In this document: positions 1-10,011 of the stretch, piece after piece
Layout: each line of letters begins with the position of its first letter
How positions within the stretch are numbered: the first letter of the stretch is position 1
Origin: Pseudomonas endophytica
GTDB taxonomy: Bacteria; Pseudomonadota; Gammaproteobacteria; Pseudomonadales; Pseudomonadaceae
DNA length: 64,000 bases
Direction of reading: 5' to 3'
Assembly: GCF_001411475.1 (NCBI RefSeq)
Contig: NZ_LLWH01000209.1
Location: 36,779 to 100,778 of the forward strand
Made by a program: the position numbers and the translations under genes
The notes under the pieces: generated by a model
Seen by the model: only the letters and a program-made list of their open reading frames with translations
Databases searched by the model: none
What the model was told of the DNA's origin: nothing

Positions 1-942
1 CTGATGCAGACCCCAGAAGGCAGCCACAAACTGTCCGGTCTGCCAGAACTGCTCAGTGCGCGTAATTTTGATGACGTGTATGTGTATAACGGCGATTTTG
101 CTTGGGATAACCAGTCGGGTTTCTTCAGCAACCAAGGCATGACTACTTTTATTGGTCGTAATGATTTCGTGAACCCTGTGTTCTCAGATCCTACGTGGGG
201 CGTGTCTGACCAAGACATGTTCAGCCGCGGTCTTGAAGAACTGAAAAAGCGCGAAGGTAAAGAGCCGTTCTATGCGTTGCTGCAAACCTTGTCCAACCAT
301 ACGCCTTATGCGTTACCGACGCCGTTGCCTGTCGAGCCGGTTACCAATCGCGGTTCGTTGAATGAGCATTTGACCGCCATGCGCTACTCGGACTGGGCGC
401 TGGGGCAATTCTTCGAGAAGGCACGCAAAGAGCCATACTTCAAGGAAACTCTGTTTGTAGTCGTGGGCGACCATGGCTTTGGTAACGAGCAACAGATCTC
501 TGAAATGGACCTTGGACGCTTTAACGTGCCATTGCTCTTGATCGGGCCTGGCATTCAAGAGAAGTTTGGTGCGCGGGTTGACACCGTGGGCACTCAGATC
601 GACATCGTGCCAACCATCATGGGCCGCTTGGGTGGTGAGTTTCGTCAGCAATGCTGGGGCCGCGATCTGTTGAACTTGCCTGAAGGCGATAAAGGTTCAG
701 GGGTGATCAAGCCGTCGGGCAGTGATCAGACAGTGGCCATCATCAGCGGCGATCATTTGCTAGTTCAGCCTAAAGATATGCCAGCCAAGGTTTGGCAATA
801 TCACCTAGGCCCTAATGCAGACGCTAAAGTGGTGACCAATTCGCCAGAAGAAGCTGAGCTTAAAAAGAAGCTTGAAGCCTTCTTGCAAACAGCAACCAAA
901 AGTTTGTTGGATAACACCGCAGGTGTGGCTGATCCGAAGTAA
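1..942 (+). CDS. LTA synthase/sulfatase family protein, 5'-truncated by window edge
   Basis: The reading frame is open from the first base, so only the last 313 or so residues are present. It matches the C-terminal half of the alkaline-phosphatase-fold sulfatase domain of LTA synthase family membrane proteins: the metal-binding GDHG motif lies near residue 157, preceded by a TLSNHTPY segment and followed by NVPLLLIGPG. In Gram-negative bacteria such proteins usually transfer phosphoglycerol or phosphoethanolamine groups to envelope glycans or lipids; the actual substrate is unknown here. The membrane segments expected at the N-terminus would lie upstream of the window. The gene ends 32 bases before the left end of the IS4-like element. 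Confidence 0.8.
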   Translation: MMQTPEGSHKLSGLPELLSARNFDDVYVYNGDFAWDNQSGFFSNQGMTTFIGRNDFVNPVFSDPTWGVSDQDMFSRGLEELKKREGKEPFYALLQTLSNHTPYALPTPLPVEPVTNRGSLNEHLTAMRYSDWALGQFFEKARKEPYFKETLFVVVGDHGFGNEQQISEMDLGRFNVPLLLIGPGIQEKFGARVDTVGTQIDIVPTIMGRLGGEFRQQCWGRDLLNLPEGDKGSGVIKPSGSDQTVAIISGDHLLVQPKDMPAKVWQYHLGPNADAKVVTNSPEEAELKKKLEAFLQTATKSLLDNTAGVADPK

Positions 943-945
943 GTT

Positions 946-976
946 TTAGCCATTAAAAAAGTGGCCAAATGGCTAA
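946..976. terminator. Inverted repeat just after the sulfatase gene
   Basis: TTAGCCATT (946-954) is the exact reverse complement of AATGGCTAA (968-976), with a 13-base loop containing six A residues. It begins 3 bases after the stop codon and its right arm runs into the IS left end at 974. It may be the remains of the sulfatase gene terminator. It lacks a clean T tract on the plus strand, so termination is only inferred. Confidence 0.35.
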
Positions 977-1023
977 TGCCGATCAGTTAAGCCTTCTCGC
1001 TTGACCTTTGGCCGCAAGAAATC

Positions 1024-1058
1024 AAAATCCGATGCCTGTACTGGCATCGGATTTTTTT
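1024..1058 (+). terminator. Inward-reading terminator in the IS left end
   Basis: AAAATCCGATGCC (1024-1036) pairs perfectly with GGCATCGGATTTT (1043-1055) around a TGTACT loop and is followed by more T residues. It ends one base before the transposase ATG at 1059. A terminator here would stop transcripts entering from the sulfatase gene before they reach the transposase, a known self-limiting device of insertion sequences. Confidence 0.8.
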
Positions 1059-2385
1059 ATGCGTCTCGCTCGGGCCCTGGAACTGACCCACAACATCGCC
1101 TCCACTCCCAATTCAATCGAGGGACTGGATTCTTTACTCGATCCTTCTTTGGTCGAGCAGGCCCTTGAACAGGCCGGTGTGGCGACCCTTCGCAAGCGGC
1201 GTTTGCCGCTGGAAATGATGCTTTGGTGCGTGATTTCCATGGCCTTCTTTCGACGCATGTCGGCATGGGATGTGGTTAGTCGCATGAACATCATGCTGCC
1301 GGGCCAACGTCCGTTGGTGGCACCCAGCGCTGTGGTTCAAACCCGTCAGCGGTTGGGCTGCGAGGCTGTCCGACAGGTCTTCCATCTGACTCAGAAAAGT
1401 TGGCATGCGGCCGTGGATCACCCAACTTGGGCAGGCTTGCGTTTGCTGGGCGTCGACGGTGTGGTCTGGCGAACACCGGATACCCCGGAAAATCGGGCGC
1501 GCTACGACTCGGCCAGCACTCAGCATGGCGACACTGGTTTTCCTCAGGTGCGCATGGTCTGCCAAATGGAATTGACCAGCCACATGCTGATCGGCAGCGC
1601 GCTTCATGGCTATCGCAGCAACGAAATGAAGCTGGCCGAACAACTGATCGACACCACGCCCGATCACTCGTTGACCCTGTTCGATCGCGGCTTTTACTCC
1701 TTGGGTTTGCTGCACCAATGGCAGCAAGCAGGCACCGAACGCCACTGGCTGATGCCACTGAAAAAAGGCACGCAGTACGAAGTGGTTCAGCGTTTGGGGC
1801 GCCAGGATGCGGTGGTCTCGTTAAGCACTTCGCCGCAAGCCCGCAAACAATGGCCGGGGCTGCCCGAGCGCCTGACTGCGCGACTCCTGAGCAAAACCGT
1901 CAAGGGCAAGGTGTGTCAGATCCTGACGTCGATGGCCGACCCGCTTCCCTTCCCAAGAAATCGTCGACCTGTACAGCCAGCGCTGGGAGATCGAATTAGG
2001 ATTTCGAGAGATGAAACAGACTCTGCTCAACAGCAGCTATACGCTGCGTAGCAAGACACCCGAGATGATCGAGCAGGAACTGTGGGGGGTGTTGCTGGGC
2101 TACAACTTGTTGCGCTATCAGATGATGGAAATGAGTCGTCACTGTCCAGGTATTTACCCGTGTGAAATGAGCTTTAGCGCGTGTACCTGGGCGATTTTAG
2201 GGTTTATTAATAGTGTCTCGGCCGACCGCTCCGGGAACATCCCCAAGTACCTGGCCGAGCTTCATGCCTCAGCCCCGCACTATGTCCTGCCTCATCGGCG
2301 AGAGGAGCGTATTTATCCTCGCGCCATCCGGCTCAAATCACCGAAGTATCCGATCAGAAATAAAAATGCCAGTCAGCTTAACTGA
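1059..2385 (+). pseudogene. IS4 family transposase, frameshifted
   Basis: The first frame (1059-2051) carries the IS4 transposase N-terminus and two DDE aspartates ([13 protein letters not shown] and [12 protein letters not shown]). After the SMAD codons ending at 1940 the family sequence continues one frame over: [18 protein letters not shown] and onward to 2385. Compared with E. coli IS4 (DAMRFPGGE, from memory) about five bases are missing between 1940 and 1942. The catalytic glutamate of the Y-(2)-R-(3)-E-(6)-K signature lies after the break, so the first frame alone would lack an active site. I place the start at the ATG at 1059; an upstream TTG at 1008 is inside the terminator stem region. 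The slip could also be a sequencing error. Confidence 0.88.
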
Positions 2386-2393
2386 CTGGCATT
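2365..2393. terminator. Hairpin terminator at the IS right end
   Basis: AATGCCAGTCAG (2365-2376) pairs perfectly with CTGACTGGCATT (2382-2393) around a CTTAA loop, with an A run on the left arm that becomes a T run on the minus strand. It overlaps the right terminal repeat and sits 33 bases from the 3' end of queD, so it may also terminate queD transcripts. Confidence 0.6.
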
Positions 2394-2425
2394 AACCGTT
2401 TGGGGTGGCTTTTTAATGTCACGGT

Positions 2426-2782
2426 TTAGTCGCCGTAATAAATACAGCCACTGGTGCACGTTTCATGAATCCTAATTGCAGACAGTTCTGGAAGCAGAGG
2501 TTTAAGCTGCTGCCATATCCACTTAGCAAGAACTTCGCTGGTTGGATTTTCTAGGCCAGGAATATCATTTAAATAGTTATGATCAAGCTGCTCGTAGAGC
2601 GGTTTGAAAATCGCTTTTATTTCCGAAAAATCACGAATCCAGCCCGTTGCTGGATCGATGTCGCCACTCAAATGAATTGCAACCTTGAAGGAATGACCAT
2701 GCAAACGACCGCATTTATGTCCTTCAGGTACATAGGGCAGGCGATGCGCTGATTCGAAAGTAAACTCTTTAAAAATTTCCAC
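2426..2782 (-). CDS. queD: 6-carboxytetrahydropterin synthase QueD
   Basis: This 118-residue protein is a full-length QueD/6-pyruvoyl-tetrahydropterin synthase homologue. QueD converts dihydroneopterin triphosphate to 6-carboxytetrahydropterin in the cytosol, the second step of preQ0/queuosine synthesis. The zinc histidines are H13 (in SAHRL), H28 and H30 (in CGRLHGH), and C24 is the expected catalytic cysteine. The C-terminal ETCTSG motif is also typical. It stands alone and divergent from the PepSY/two-component operon. No preQ1 riboswitch was recognised in its upstream region. Confidence 0.93.
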   Translation of the reverse strand: MEIFKEFTFESAHRLPYVPEGHKCGRLHGHSFKVAIHLSGDIDPATGWIRDFSEIKAIFKPLYEQLDHNYLNDIPGLENPTSEVLAKWIWQQLKPLLPELSAIRIHETCTSGCIYYGD

Positions 2783-2974
2783 GATGTTTATAGCTCTGAA
2801 AAGGGGGACTACCGCTTCGGCGGTGAATGCAGGGCCGCAGTTTAGCAGCTAACGCAGTGCTGACGAAAATAGCTCTAGGCCGGTAGGCTATCACTCTGCA
2901 TTTTCAGTTTCGCTTAAGCGAATAGCGCTATAGTGCAGTTTTTACGTCGCAAAGGTCGGAGGTCATTGTTTACA

Positions 2975-3283
2975 GTGAATCTGTACGTTCGTAGCTCTGT
3001 TGCGCTATTGCTAGTGATTTTTTCATGCGTAGCCATCTCGCGGGATCTAGACCAAGACGAGGCGTTACGTTTACGTGAGAAAGGCATCATCCAGCCTTTG
3101 CATGAGCTGCTCCAAAAGGCGTTAGAGCGCCATCCAGGTGCCAAGCTGCTAGAGGCGGAGCTTGAGGAGGAGGACGATATTTATGTGTATGAAGTTGAGT
3201 TACTGACTCAGGACGGTGTTGTCCGTGAGCTCAAGCTGAATGCCGCTAATGGCCAATGGCTCAAAGATGAGGTTGATGATTAA
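2975..3283 (+). CDS. Periplasmic PepSY domain protein
   Basis: I chose the GTG at 2975, 11 bases after a GGAGGT ribosome site (2958-2963), giving 102 residues; longer starts would include that site. The N-terminus is a hydrophobic export signal ([15 protein letters not shown]) and the rest is one PepSY domain: an acidic helix followed by a strand pattern ending [18 protein letters not shown]. PepSY proteins of this size often accompany two-component systems and may modulate the sensor in the periplasm. The stop codon overlaps the regulator start (TAATG), so the three genes form one transcript. The order matches PA2658-PA2657-PA2656 of P. aeruginosa as I recall it. Confidence 0.8.
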   Translation: MNLYVRSSVALLLVIFSCVAISRDLDQDEALRLREKGIIQPLHELLQKALERHPGAKLLEAELEEEDDIYVYEVELLTQDGVVRELKLNAANGQWLKDEVDD

Positions 3284-3951
3284 TGCGGTTGTTGCTTGTA
3301 GAAGATCACGTCCCTCTGGCAGATGAACTGGTAGGCGAGTTAACGCGCTTGGGTTATGCAGTAGATTGGCTGGCAGATGGCCGGGACGCCCTCTATCAGG
3401 GGCAAAGCGAGCCGTATGATCTGATTATTCTGGATCTGGGGTTGCCTGGAGTTCCAGGTATAGACGTTCTTAAGCAATGGCGCGCACAAGGCCTGGCTAC
3501 GCCGGTGTTGATTCTTACGGCCCGTAGCTCATGGTCTGAGCGTATAGAGGGACTCAAGGCCGGGGCTGATGACTACGTGACCAAACCCTTCCATCCCGAA
3601 GAGCTGCAGTTGCGAGTACAAGCACTCTTGCGTCGCTCACATGGCCAGTCCAACCAGCCGCTATTGAAGTCGGCCGGTCTGCATTTGGATGAGTCGCGCC
3701 AATCGGTAACGAGTGGCGAGAGTGAAGTACAGCTGACTGCTTCCGAATTTCGCCTGTTGCGCTATTTCATGCTCCATCCTCAGCAAATTCTCTCCAAAAG
3801 CCATTTGGCTGAGCACCTTTACAACGGTGAAACTGAGCGCGACTCCAATGTGTTAGAGGTTCATGTGAATCACTTGCGGCGTAAGCTCGGGCGCTCTGTG
3901 ATTGAAACTCGACGCGGGCAGGGCTACATTTTTGGGGCTTCTGGCCAGTGA
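3283..3951 (+). CDS. carR: OmpR-family response regulator, CarR-like
   Basis: This 222-residue regulator has an N-terminal receiver (acidic ED near residues 7-8, phospho-acceptor D51 in ILDLGLPG, conserved lysine in YVTKPF) and a C-terminal winged-helix DNA-binding domain (about 130-220, ending RRGQGYIF). Its start overlaps the PepSY gene stop and its stop overlaps the kinase start, so translation is coupled. The symbol rests on gene order: in P. aeruginosa the calcium-responsive CarRS pair (PA2657/PA2656) lies next to a PepSY gene, TlpQ and, a little further, queD. Sequence alone would support only a PhoP/QseB-type regulator. Confidence 0.75.
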   Translation: MRLLLVEDHVPLADELVGELTRLGYAVDWLADGRDALYQGQSEPYDLIILDLGLPGVPGIDVLKQWRAQGLATPVLILTARSSWSERIEGLKAGADDYVTKPFHPEELQLRVQALLRRSHGQSNQPLLKSAGLHLDESRQSVTSGESEVQLTASEFRLLRYFMLHPQQILSKSHLAEHLYNGETERDSNVLEVHVNHLRRKLGRSVIETRRGQGYIFGASGQ

Positions 3952-5267
3952 AATCCATTCAACGACGTTTGAGTGTTGGCTTGCTCAGTGTTTTGTTGAT
4001 AGCGGGTTTAGCGGTCAGTCAGGTCAGCCTTTGGTTGTTCGAAAGTGGCCTACAGCGTTATTTAGAGTCCGGCCTGCAAAACGACAGCGAAAACCTGTTA
4101 ATTGCGATAAGTCGCGGCACTCAGGGCTTGCAACTGGATGAGCGACGCCTCTCACCCGCCTATCAGCGACCTTTTTCAGGGCATTATTTCAGTATCGAAT
4201 TTGGCGACACACATTGGCGCTCGCGCTCGCTATGGGACGCTAAATTACCCAAGCCTAAGCAGTATGGGCTGGACAGGACCCTTCAACCTGGGCCAGATAA
4301 ACAGATGTTGTTGCTACTGCGCAGCGATTATCAACGTTTTGGTCAGCCTGTTTCTATCACAGTAGCTCAGGACTACACGCCTATACGTGAAAGCTTTAAG
4401 CAAGTGCAAAAAATTGGTTTGGGCATTGGCATCTTCGCTCTCACGATCATTTTGCTTATGCAGCGGCTAATGGTTCGTCGATCACTACGGCCACTGGATA
4501 CAGCGCGTAAACAAATTATTCAGTTGCAATCAGGTCTTCGTTCACAACTGGATACTCAGGTTCCTCTTGAGCTTGAGCCGTTGGTCACACAAATTAATGA
4601 TCTGTTGGCCCACACCGAAGACACGTTAAAGCGCTCGCGAAATGCTCTGGGTAACTTGGGCCACGCCTTAAAAACGCCTATGGCTGTTTTATACAGTCTG
4701 ATTAATGGTCAGCAGCTTGAGGGCTATCCTCACTTACAGCAAAGTCTGCGAGATCAACTTGAGCAGATTCAACAGCGTATGAGTCGTGAGCTTAATCGTG
4801 CTCGTTTGGCCGGTGATGCCCTGCCAGGTGCACAGTTTGATGCCGATACCGAGCTTCCCGCTCTGCTGTCGACTCTAGGCATGATTCACGGCGATCACCT
4901 TCAACTAACGCTGAATGCGTCACCGGGCTTGCATATGCCTTGGGACCGTGAAGACATGCTTGAATTACTCGGTAATCTATTGGATAACGCCTGTAAATGG
5001 GCGGACTCCTGCGTTGAACTGAGTGTTCGCCAAAACTCGAGCGGCTTTATTATCGAGGTTCAAGACGATGGTCCTGGTATTCCTGAGTCTGAACGCGACC
5101 AAGTTTTCAGTCGCGGTACTCGCCTAGACGAGCAAACCAGCGGCCACGGCTTAGGATTGGGTATTGTGCGCGATATTGTAGACACTTGGAGAGGGCAGAT
5201 GCGGCTTGAAACAGGCCCGATGGGCGGACTCTTAGTGATCATCGAACTGCAAAAGCGTAAACGTTAA
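3948..5267 (+). CDS. carS: Sensor histidine kinase, CarS-like
   Basis: The GTG start at 3948 overlaps the regulator stop (GTGA). The 439-residue protein has a first membrane segment at about 8-30, a periplasmic region of about 120 residues, a second segment near 157-174, a short linker, the dimerisation/phospho-acceptor helix with H239 (NLGHALKTP), and an ATPase domain with the N box [12 protein letters not shown] and the G boxes DDGPGIP and GHGLGLG. It should phosphorylate the upstream regulator. A calcium signal is inferred from the gene order of the P. aeruginosa CarRS region, not from sequence. Confidence 0.8.
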   Translation: MKSIQRRLSVGLLSVLLIAGLAVSQVSLWLFESGLQRYLESGLQNDSENLLIAISRGTQGLQLDERRLSPAYQRPFSGHYFSIEFGDTHWRSRSLWDAKLPKPKQYGLDRTLQPGPDKQMLLLLRSDYQRFGQPVSITVAQDYTPIRESFKQVQKIGLGIGIFALTIILLMQRLMVRRSLRPLDTARKQIIQLQSGLRSQLDTQVPLELEPLVTQINDLLAHTEDTLKRSRNALGNLGHALKTPMAVLYSLINGQQLEGYPHLQQSLRDQLEQIQQRMSRELNRARLAGDALPGAQFDADTELPALLSTLGMIHGDHLQLTLNASPGLHMPWDREDMLELLGNLLDNACKWADSCVELSVRQNSSGFIIEVQDDGPGIPESERDQVFSRGTRLDEQTSGHGLGLGIVRDIVDTWRGQMRLETGPMGGLLVIIELQKRKR

Positions 5268-5300
5268 AAGCGACGACTGTATAAATCAGCCGTCGCTTTT
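5266..5300. terminator. Bidirectional terminator between the kinase and the chemoreceptor
   Basis: AAAAGCGACG (5266-5275) pairs perfectly with CGTCGCTTTT (5291-5300) around a 15-base loop. It lies between the convergent ends of the sensor kinase gene (5267) and the chemoreceptor gene (5309) and has T-rich tails in both directions. Confidence 0.8.
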
Positions 5301-5308
5301 CCAACAAA

Positions 5309-7456
5309 TCAAACCCGGAACTGATCCATTAGGTTTTGCTGTTGATTCGCCAGCGTATTAAGCGACTGGCTAACACGTGCTGACTCATTAGCTTGCCCCG
5401 ACAACGATTCGGTAACGTCGCGAATTGTGGCAACGTTGTGGTTAATCTCTTCGGCTACGGCACTTTGCTCTTCAGCGGCGCTGGCGATCTGCAAGTTCAT
5501 ATCGGTAATCACTGTCACCGCCTCGCCGATTTGTTGCAGTGCGCTGACCGCTTGCCCCACTTGCTCGACACTACCCTGTGCCTGTCGATGACTGTTGCCC
5601 ATGGACGTCACGACCTCTTGAGTGCCCACTTGTAGTTGTTCAATCACCTGACGGGTTTCTTCGACCGACTCCTGAGTACGTCTTGCCAGATTGCGAACTT
5701 CGTCAGCCACGACAGCAAAGCCACGACCCGCTTCGCCGGCACGCGCTGCCTCAATCGCCGCATTCAAAGCGAGCAAATTGGTTTGTTCGGCAATCGCACG
5801 AATGACCTCAAGGACTGAACCAATCTTTTCGCTGTTGGCAGCCAGACCTTCCACTTGTGTCATCGCCTCGCTCATATCAGCCGCAAGGTGATCAATGCTG
5901 TTGGTTGTGCGGTCAATGATGGTCAAGCCCTGACGTGTTGCCTGATCGGCATTACGGGCGGCTTGAGCCGCCTGTGCCGCGCTGCGTGCTACATCCTGCG
6001 CTGTTGCACTCATCTCATGAGACGCAGTGGCAACTTGATCAACCTGGCGATATTGCTGCTCCATACCAGCGCTAGTTTGGGTCGCAATCGCCGCCGATTG
6101 GTCAGCGGTGTTGCGTGCATCCTGTACCGAGCGTTTAACCTCGGCAATGATCGGTTGCAGTTTATCGAGGAAGCGATTAAACCAGCCAGCGAGCTGGCCA
6201 AGTTCATCCTTTTTATCGTAAGCCAGCCTGCGCGTCAGATCGCCTTCACCGCTCGCGATATCTTCAAGCATACGTGCGACGCTTAGGATGGGCCGGGTAA
6301 CGCTGCGGGCCATGAGCCATACCAATAAAAGACCGATGATCGCGGCCAAGGAGCCAAGAGCTAATTCAATCAGGGCCCCGGTGGTATTACGGTTCTCGAG
6401 GTCTGCCTGCAATACTTGAGCTGGCCCGATCACAACCTCTTCAGGAACGTCTAGCAACACGGCCCAAGGCTTGCTGCCTGGAATAGGTAAGAACGGAGTC
6501 AGCACTTTCAGCCGTTGCTGGCTGCGAATGCTATTTGTCTTATCCGAATTGTTCATCAACGCTGTCAGCTTTGCGCCGTCTTCGGAATCGACCAGATTCA
6601 GAGGCAAGCTGAGTTTGCTGGCATCGGCGCTGAAGCCTGCCAGCAACCCCGCCGAGCTAATGATGCTGACACGAGTTTTCCCGTCGTATAGTTTTTTGCT
6701 TGCTTGCAAACTAATGGACTGCAAGCTATTGATATTGATATCAACCGAAAGCGAAGCGATAACCTTACCGTCGACGATCAGTGGAAAAACGATGCTAGTC
6801 ATCAGCACTCGTTGCCCGTCAATGTCATAAAAGTAAGGTTCGATGATGCAGGGCTTGAGCGTAGCGCGTGGGCAGGTAAACCATGAATTATTGGCCTGAC
6901 CGCTAGGCCCTATGCTGGTGTCAGTCATATCGGTTTCAGGCAATGCCATGGAGGTCAGTTTGCCGGGTGTCGGTTGCGTCCAGTAAAGGGCAAAACGGCC
7001 TTTTTCATTGCTGCCCAGCGTTTGCTGCTGATCAAACAACGAATCTTTACCATCCAACGCGTTGGTTTCAAAAACCAAGGATAAACCGAGCAAGTCAGGG
7101 TTGGCCTGCAACGCAGCTTTGACTTGGCGGGTCAGGTCCTCACGAAGATCGAATGCATCTAAAAAACGCTTTTCAGATTGCTCACGTAAAAACAGGACTT
7201 GGCGGGCAAATCCGCTGCCATATTGGTAGGCGTCCATGAATTGACGACTGATGGTCTGAGCCTGAACCTCTCCCTGAGCTTCTATGCGTGCTTGAGCCGA
7301 CTCATTCAGCATCTGTGCGCTTGAGGTTTCTACCAATGCGGCTGTGTACTTCATGCGGTAGAGAGAAAGCCCCACCAGCAGGGTAACAATACCCACAAGG
7401 CAAAGTCCGGCGAGGAGCGTGATTTTCCATTGGATGGAAAGCTGTCTGAGCGACAT
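5309..7456 (-). CDS. tlpQ: dCache chemoreceptor, TlpQ/McpU-like
   Basis: This 715-residue methyl-accepting chemotaxis protein has a first membrane segment at about 13-32, a long periplasmic double-Cache sensor (about 40-370), a second membrane segment near 375-395, a HAMP domain and a cytoplasmic signalling domain with the hairpin tip [20 protein letters not shown] and [21 protein letters not shown] ribosome site lies 7 bases before the ATG. TlpQ (P. aeruginosa) and McpU (P. putida) are dCache receptors for histamine and polyamines, of the same length and beside a transporter and CarRS, which is why I use the name. The ligand is not proven by sequence; a different dCache ligand is possible. 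Confidence 0.78.
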   Translation of the reverse strand: MSLRQLSIQWKITLLAGLCLVGIVTLLVGLSLYRMKYTAALVETSSAQMLNESAQARIEAQGEVQAQTISRQFMDAYQYGSGFARQVLFLREQSEKRFLDAFDLREDLTRQVKAALQANPDLLGLSLVFETNALDGKDSLFDQQQTLGSNEKGRFALYWTQPTPGKLTSMALPETDMTDTSIGPSGQANNSWFTCPRATLKPCIIEPYFYDIDGQRVLMTSIVFPLIVDGKVIASLSVDININSLQSISLQASKKLYDGKTRVSIISSAGLLAGFSADASKLSLPLNLVDSEDGAKLTALMNNSDKTNSIRSQQRLKVLTPFLPIPGSKPWAVLLDVPEEVVIGPAQVLQADLENRNTTGALIELALGSLAAIIGLLLVWLMARSVTRPILSVARMLEDIASGEGDLTRRLAYDKKDELGQLAGWFNRFLDKLQPIIAEVKRSVQDARNTADQSAAIATQTSAGMEQQYRQVDQVATASHEMSATAQDVARSAAQAAQAARNADQATRQGLTIIDRTTNSIDHLAADMSEAMTQVEGLAANSEKIGSVLEVIRAIAEQTNLLALNAAIEAARAGEAGRGFAVVADEVRNLARRTQESVEETRQVIEQLQVGTQEVVTSMGNSHRQAQGSVEQVGQAVSALQQIGEAVTVITDMNLQIASAAEEQSAVAEEINHNVATIRDVTESLSGQANESARVSQSLNTLANQQQNLMDQFRV

Positions 7457-7756
7457 GGGGACATCCTAAAAAGAGGCTTATATCCTTAGCGGCCATTAAG
7501 CTTATTTCTTTACGATGAAAGTTGAATTTCATGTTTACAGAAATACGCCAAAACCCTTTAAACGTTAGGGTTAAGCCGGTTAGTACGGCGGCTTTCCATA
7601 GTTTATGGCCTGTGCTTTGACAAGGCAGTGAAGCTGCTGCAAAGTGTGCGCCCTCAAATAACTCCTACTTCCAATCCGGCGACTCGAATAGCAGTCCATG
7701 CCCGGTATTTCCGCTTTACGGTGTTTTATCGTGGTGCGCACTATGAGGTTTTAAAG
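7457..7756. other. 300-base intergenic region between chemoreceptor and transporter
   Basis: It must hold the divergent promoters of the chemoreceptor and the transporter. I see no convincing -35/-10 pair, dyad operator or small gene here. Confidence 0.5.
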
Positions 7757-9076
7757 ATGAATGCAGTCATTGCCGCGGTCGGCATCATGTTGGTGCTCAG
7801 TCTGTCCCGTGTGCATGTAGTAATCGCTCTAATTATCGGTGCTGTGGTCGGTGGTCTAGTGGGTGGCTTAAGCATCCAGGCGACACTCGATGCATTCAAC
7901 AGCGGCTTGGGTGGTGGTGCCACTGTAGCGTTGTCTTACGCGCTACTCGGTGCCTTTGCGGTCGCCATCGCTAAGTCTGGCCTGGCTCATGCCTTGGCTG
8001 ACAGAGCCTTGGCCATGGTCAACAAACAGCACGCTAATGGTAGTAACCGCATTAAATGGCTACTGATCGGTTTACTACTGGTGGTTGCGATTTGTTCGCA
8101 GAATATCCTGCCGATTCATATCGCCTTTATCCCGCTGCTCGTGCCGCCTCTATTGTATGTGCTGACTAAACTTAAAATTGACCGTCGTATGGTCGCCTGT
8201 GTCATGACGTTTGGTTTGATTACGCCGTACATGTTCTTGCCGGTAGGCTTTGGCAATATCTTCCTTAACCAAATCTTGCTCGCTAACGTTAGCAACAGTG
8301 GCGTGGATACCAGCCAAGTCAATGTCACCCACGCGATGGCAATTCCTGCATTGGGCATGCTGGTGGGGCTGCTGGTGGCCGTGTTCGTCAGCTACCGGAA
8401 AAAGCGCGACTATGACTTGGCCAAGATCGAGCAGGTTGAGCAGACGGCAATTAATTACAACCCGCTAACCCTGTTGGTGGCTGGTTTTGCGATTGCTGCC
8501 GCCTTCATTATCCAGCTGTGGCTTGGCTCCATGATCATCGGCGCTTTGGTCGGTTTTCTTATTTTTTCGGTGTCGGGCATTGTGCGGTGGCGTGAGACTG
8601 ATGATCTGTTCACCGAAGGCATGAAAATGATGGCCATGATTGGTTTCATCATGATCGCCGCTTCAGGTTTTGCAGAGGTGATGAAGGCTACCGGCGAGGT
8701 GAAGTCTCTGGTTGAGGCCTCGGCTGGTTGGATTAATCACAGCAAGGGTGTTGGCGCATTACTGATGTTGCTAGTCGGATTGCTAGTAACCATGGGGATT
8801 GGTTCATCATTTTCGACCGTGCCGATTTTGGCGGCGATATTCGTTCCTTTGTGCGTGCAGTTGGGGTTCAGCCCGATGGCGATTGTGTGCATCGTCGGTA
8901 CTGCGGGAGCGCTGGGTGATGCAGGTTCGCCAGCGTCAGACTCGACGCTGGGCCCCACATCAGGTTTGAACATAGACGGGCAGCATCACCATATATGGGA
9001 CACCGTGGTTCCGACCTTCCTGCATTACAACCTGCCATTGCTAGTCTTTGGATGGGTTGCCGCCATGGTTTTGTAA
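7757..9076 (+). CDS. Na+/H+ antiporter-family (NhaC/YuiF-like) transporter
   Basis: I start at the ATG at 7757 (GAGGTT 7 bases upstream), giving 439 residues; the open frame further upstream to 7628 has no hydrophobic or conserved content. The protein is almost wholly membrane-embedded, with roughly 11-12 segments and two glycine-rich re-entrant motifs ([19 protein letters not shown] and [20 protein letters not shown]) typical of the YuiF/NhaC group. The exact substrate is unknown. Close relatives are sometimes discussed as amino-acid or histidine carriers, and the adjacent amine-type chemoreceptor suggests that uptake and chemotaxis share a ligand; that link is inference. Confidence 0.75.
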   Translation: MNAVIAAVGIMLVLSLSRVHVVIALIIGAVVGGLVGGLSIQATLDAFNSGLGGGATVALSYALLGAFAVAIAKSGLAHALADRALAMVNKQHANGSNRIKWLLIGLLLVVAICSQNILPIHIAFIPLLVPPLLYVLTKLKIDRRMVACVMTFGLITPYMFLPVGFGNIFLNQILLANVSNSGVDTSQVNVTHAMAIPALGMLVGLLVAVFVSYRKKRDYDLAKIEQVEQTAINYNPLTLLVAGFAIAAAFIIQLWLGSMIIGALVGFLIFSVSGIVRWRETDDLFTEGMKMMAMIGFIMIAASGFAEVMKATGEVKSLVEASAGWINHSKGVGALLMLLVGLLVTMGIGSSFSTVPILAAIFVPLCVQLGFSPMAIVCIVGTAGALGDAGSPASDSTLGPTSGLNIDGQHHHIWDTVVPTFLHYNLPLLVFGWVAAMVL

Positions 9077-9090
9077 GGTAGGTTCAGTTT

Positions 9091-9987
9091 TTAAGGTAGC
9101 TCAATCCGACCGCTCTCACCGAGAACGGTCGGCCAATCGCCTGCCGCCCAACGGGTTTTAGCCCGCTTGATTAATGCATGATCGCTGGCGACGAAGTTCC
9201 AGCTCATCCGCCGCGGCCCATCGAGTGGCGCACCGCCGATTAGCACCGCGTGGCAATCGCCATCTGCGCTCAGTGTTAGCGCTTCACCAGCCGGTAATAG
9301 CACTAGGCTTTGAACTTCAAGGGGTTGGTCTTCCAACTGCATATCGCCTTGCAGCACATACAGTGCTCGCTCCTGATGCTCGTTCGGAATCAGCAGGGTG
9401 GTGGCTGTTTGCATGTGTATTTCGGCATACACCGTAGGTGACAGCACAGGCACAGGCGACTCAAGACAAAAGCCTGTGCCTGCAATCATCCGGATTCTGA
9501 CGCCAAGATTGTCGCTTACGGGCAGGCTGTCTGCGGGGTGATGGCTGTAAAAGCCTTCGCCTTGTTCATGCTCCTTGGGCGACGCCAACCATACTTGCAG
9601 GCCGTGCAAGGTCGAGCCTTGATCTCTGAGGGAGGAGGGTGTGCGTTCGATGTGGGCAATAGCTGCGCCTGCAGTCATCCAACTGACTTCACCAGGGCGT
9701 ACTAGCTGATCAGACCCCAAACTGTCCTTGTGCTGCAACTGGCCTTCAAACAGGTACGTCAGAGTCGATAGGCCAATGTGCGGGTGCTGTTTAATATCCA
9801 CACCGTGACCCGGCGAATATTCCGTCTCTAGCATGTGATCGAAAAACACAAACGGCCCAACACTGCGGGATTTGGCTGAGGGCAGCGGGCGCAAGATTGG
9901 TTGGCCCTCAACCTCTTCGGCTCGCGGTTTGATCACGGTGGATGTAGGCATGGACCGGTCCGGGCAATTAGAGAAGGCGTTGAGCAT
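9091..9987 (-). CDS. Pirin family protein
   Basis: The product (298 residues, or 286 from the alternative ATG at 9951) is a two-cupin pirin. The metal-site pattern is present in the N-terminal cupin: HPHIGLSTLTYLFEG, with two histidines, and a later AHIERTPS segment. Pirins are cytosolic or nuclear non-heme iron proteins; bacterial members include quercetin dioxygenases and redox-linked modulators, so a specific activity cannot be given. A G-rich stretch about 10 bases before 9987 favours the longer start, but the call is uncertain. It lies 24 bases downstream of osmC on the same strand. Confidence 0.85.
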   Translation of the reverse strand: MLNAFSNCPDRSMPTSTVIKPRAEEVEGQPILRPLPSAKSRSVGPFVFFDHMLETEYSPGHGVDIKQHPHIGLSTLTYLFEGQLQHKDSLGSDQLVRPGEVSWMTAGAAIAHIERTPSSLRDQGSTLHGLQVWLASPKEHEQGEGFYSHHPADSLPVSDNLGVRIRMIAGTGFCLESPVPVLSPTVYAEIHMQTATTLLIPNEHQERALYVLQGDMQLEDQPLEVQSLVLLPAGEALTLSADGDCHAVLIGGAPLDGPRRMSWNFVASDHALIKRAKTRWAAGDWPTVLGESGRIELP

Positions 9988-10011
9988 AACCCAACGCCCC
10001 CCAAGCCGGCA

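Larger units (their letters stand above)
974..2394 (+). mobile_element. IS4-like insertion sequence, about 1.42 kb
   Basis: The ends are 19-base imperfect inverted repeats: the left begins TAATGCCGATCAGTTAAG (974) and the right, read inward from 2394, begins TAATGCCAGTCAGTTAAG. The left end equals the terminal repeat of E. coli IS4 as I remember it, and the 1421-base length is close to that element (about 1426). The cargo is a single transposase gene broken by a frameshift. The flanking sequences (GCCAAATGGC on the left, ACCGTTTGGG on the right) are not a direct repeat, so the usual target duplication is not visible. The element lies between the convergent sulfatase gene and queD, so it breaks no gene. 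Confidence 0.9.

Noticed and set aside
1942..2051. Programmed frameshift in the IS4 transposase
   Set aside because: IS4 is not known to use one and there is no slippery heptamer plus structure I can see; a five-base deletion explains it.
2783..2930. preQ1 riboswitch before queD
   Set aside because: The characteristic short pseudoknot pattern was not found in the leader.
7628..7756. N-terminal extension of the NhaC-like transporter
   Set aside because: The residues before the ATG at 7757 carry no membrane or family pattern, and the ribosome site suits 7757.
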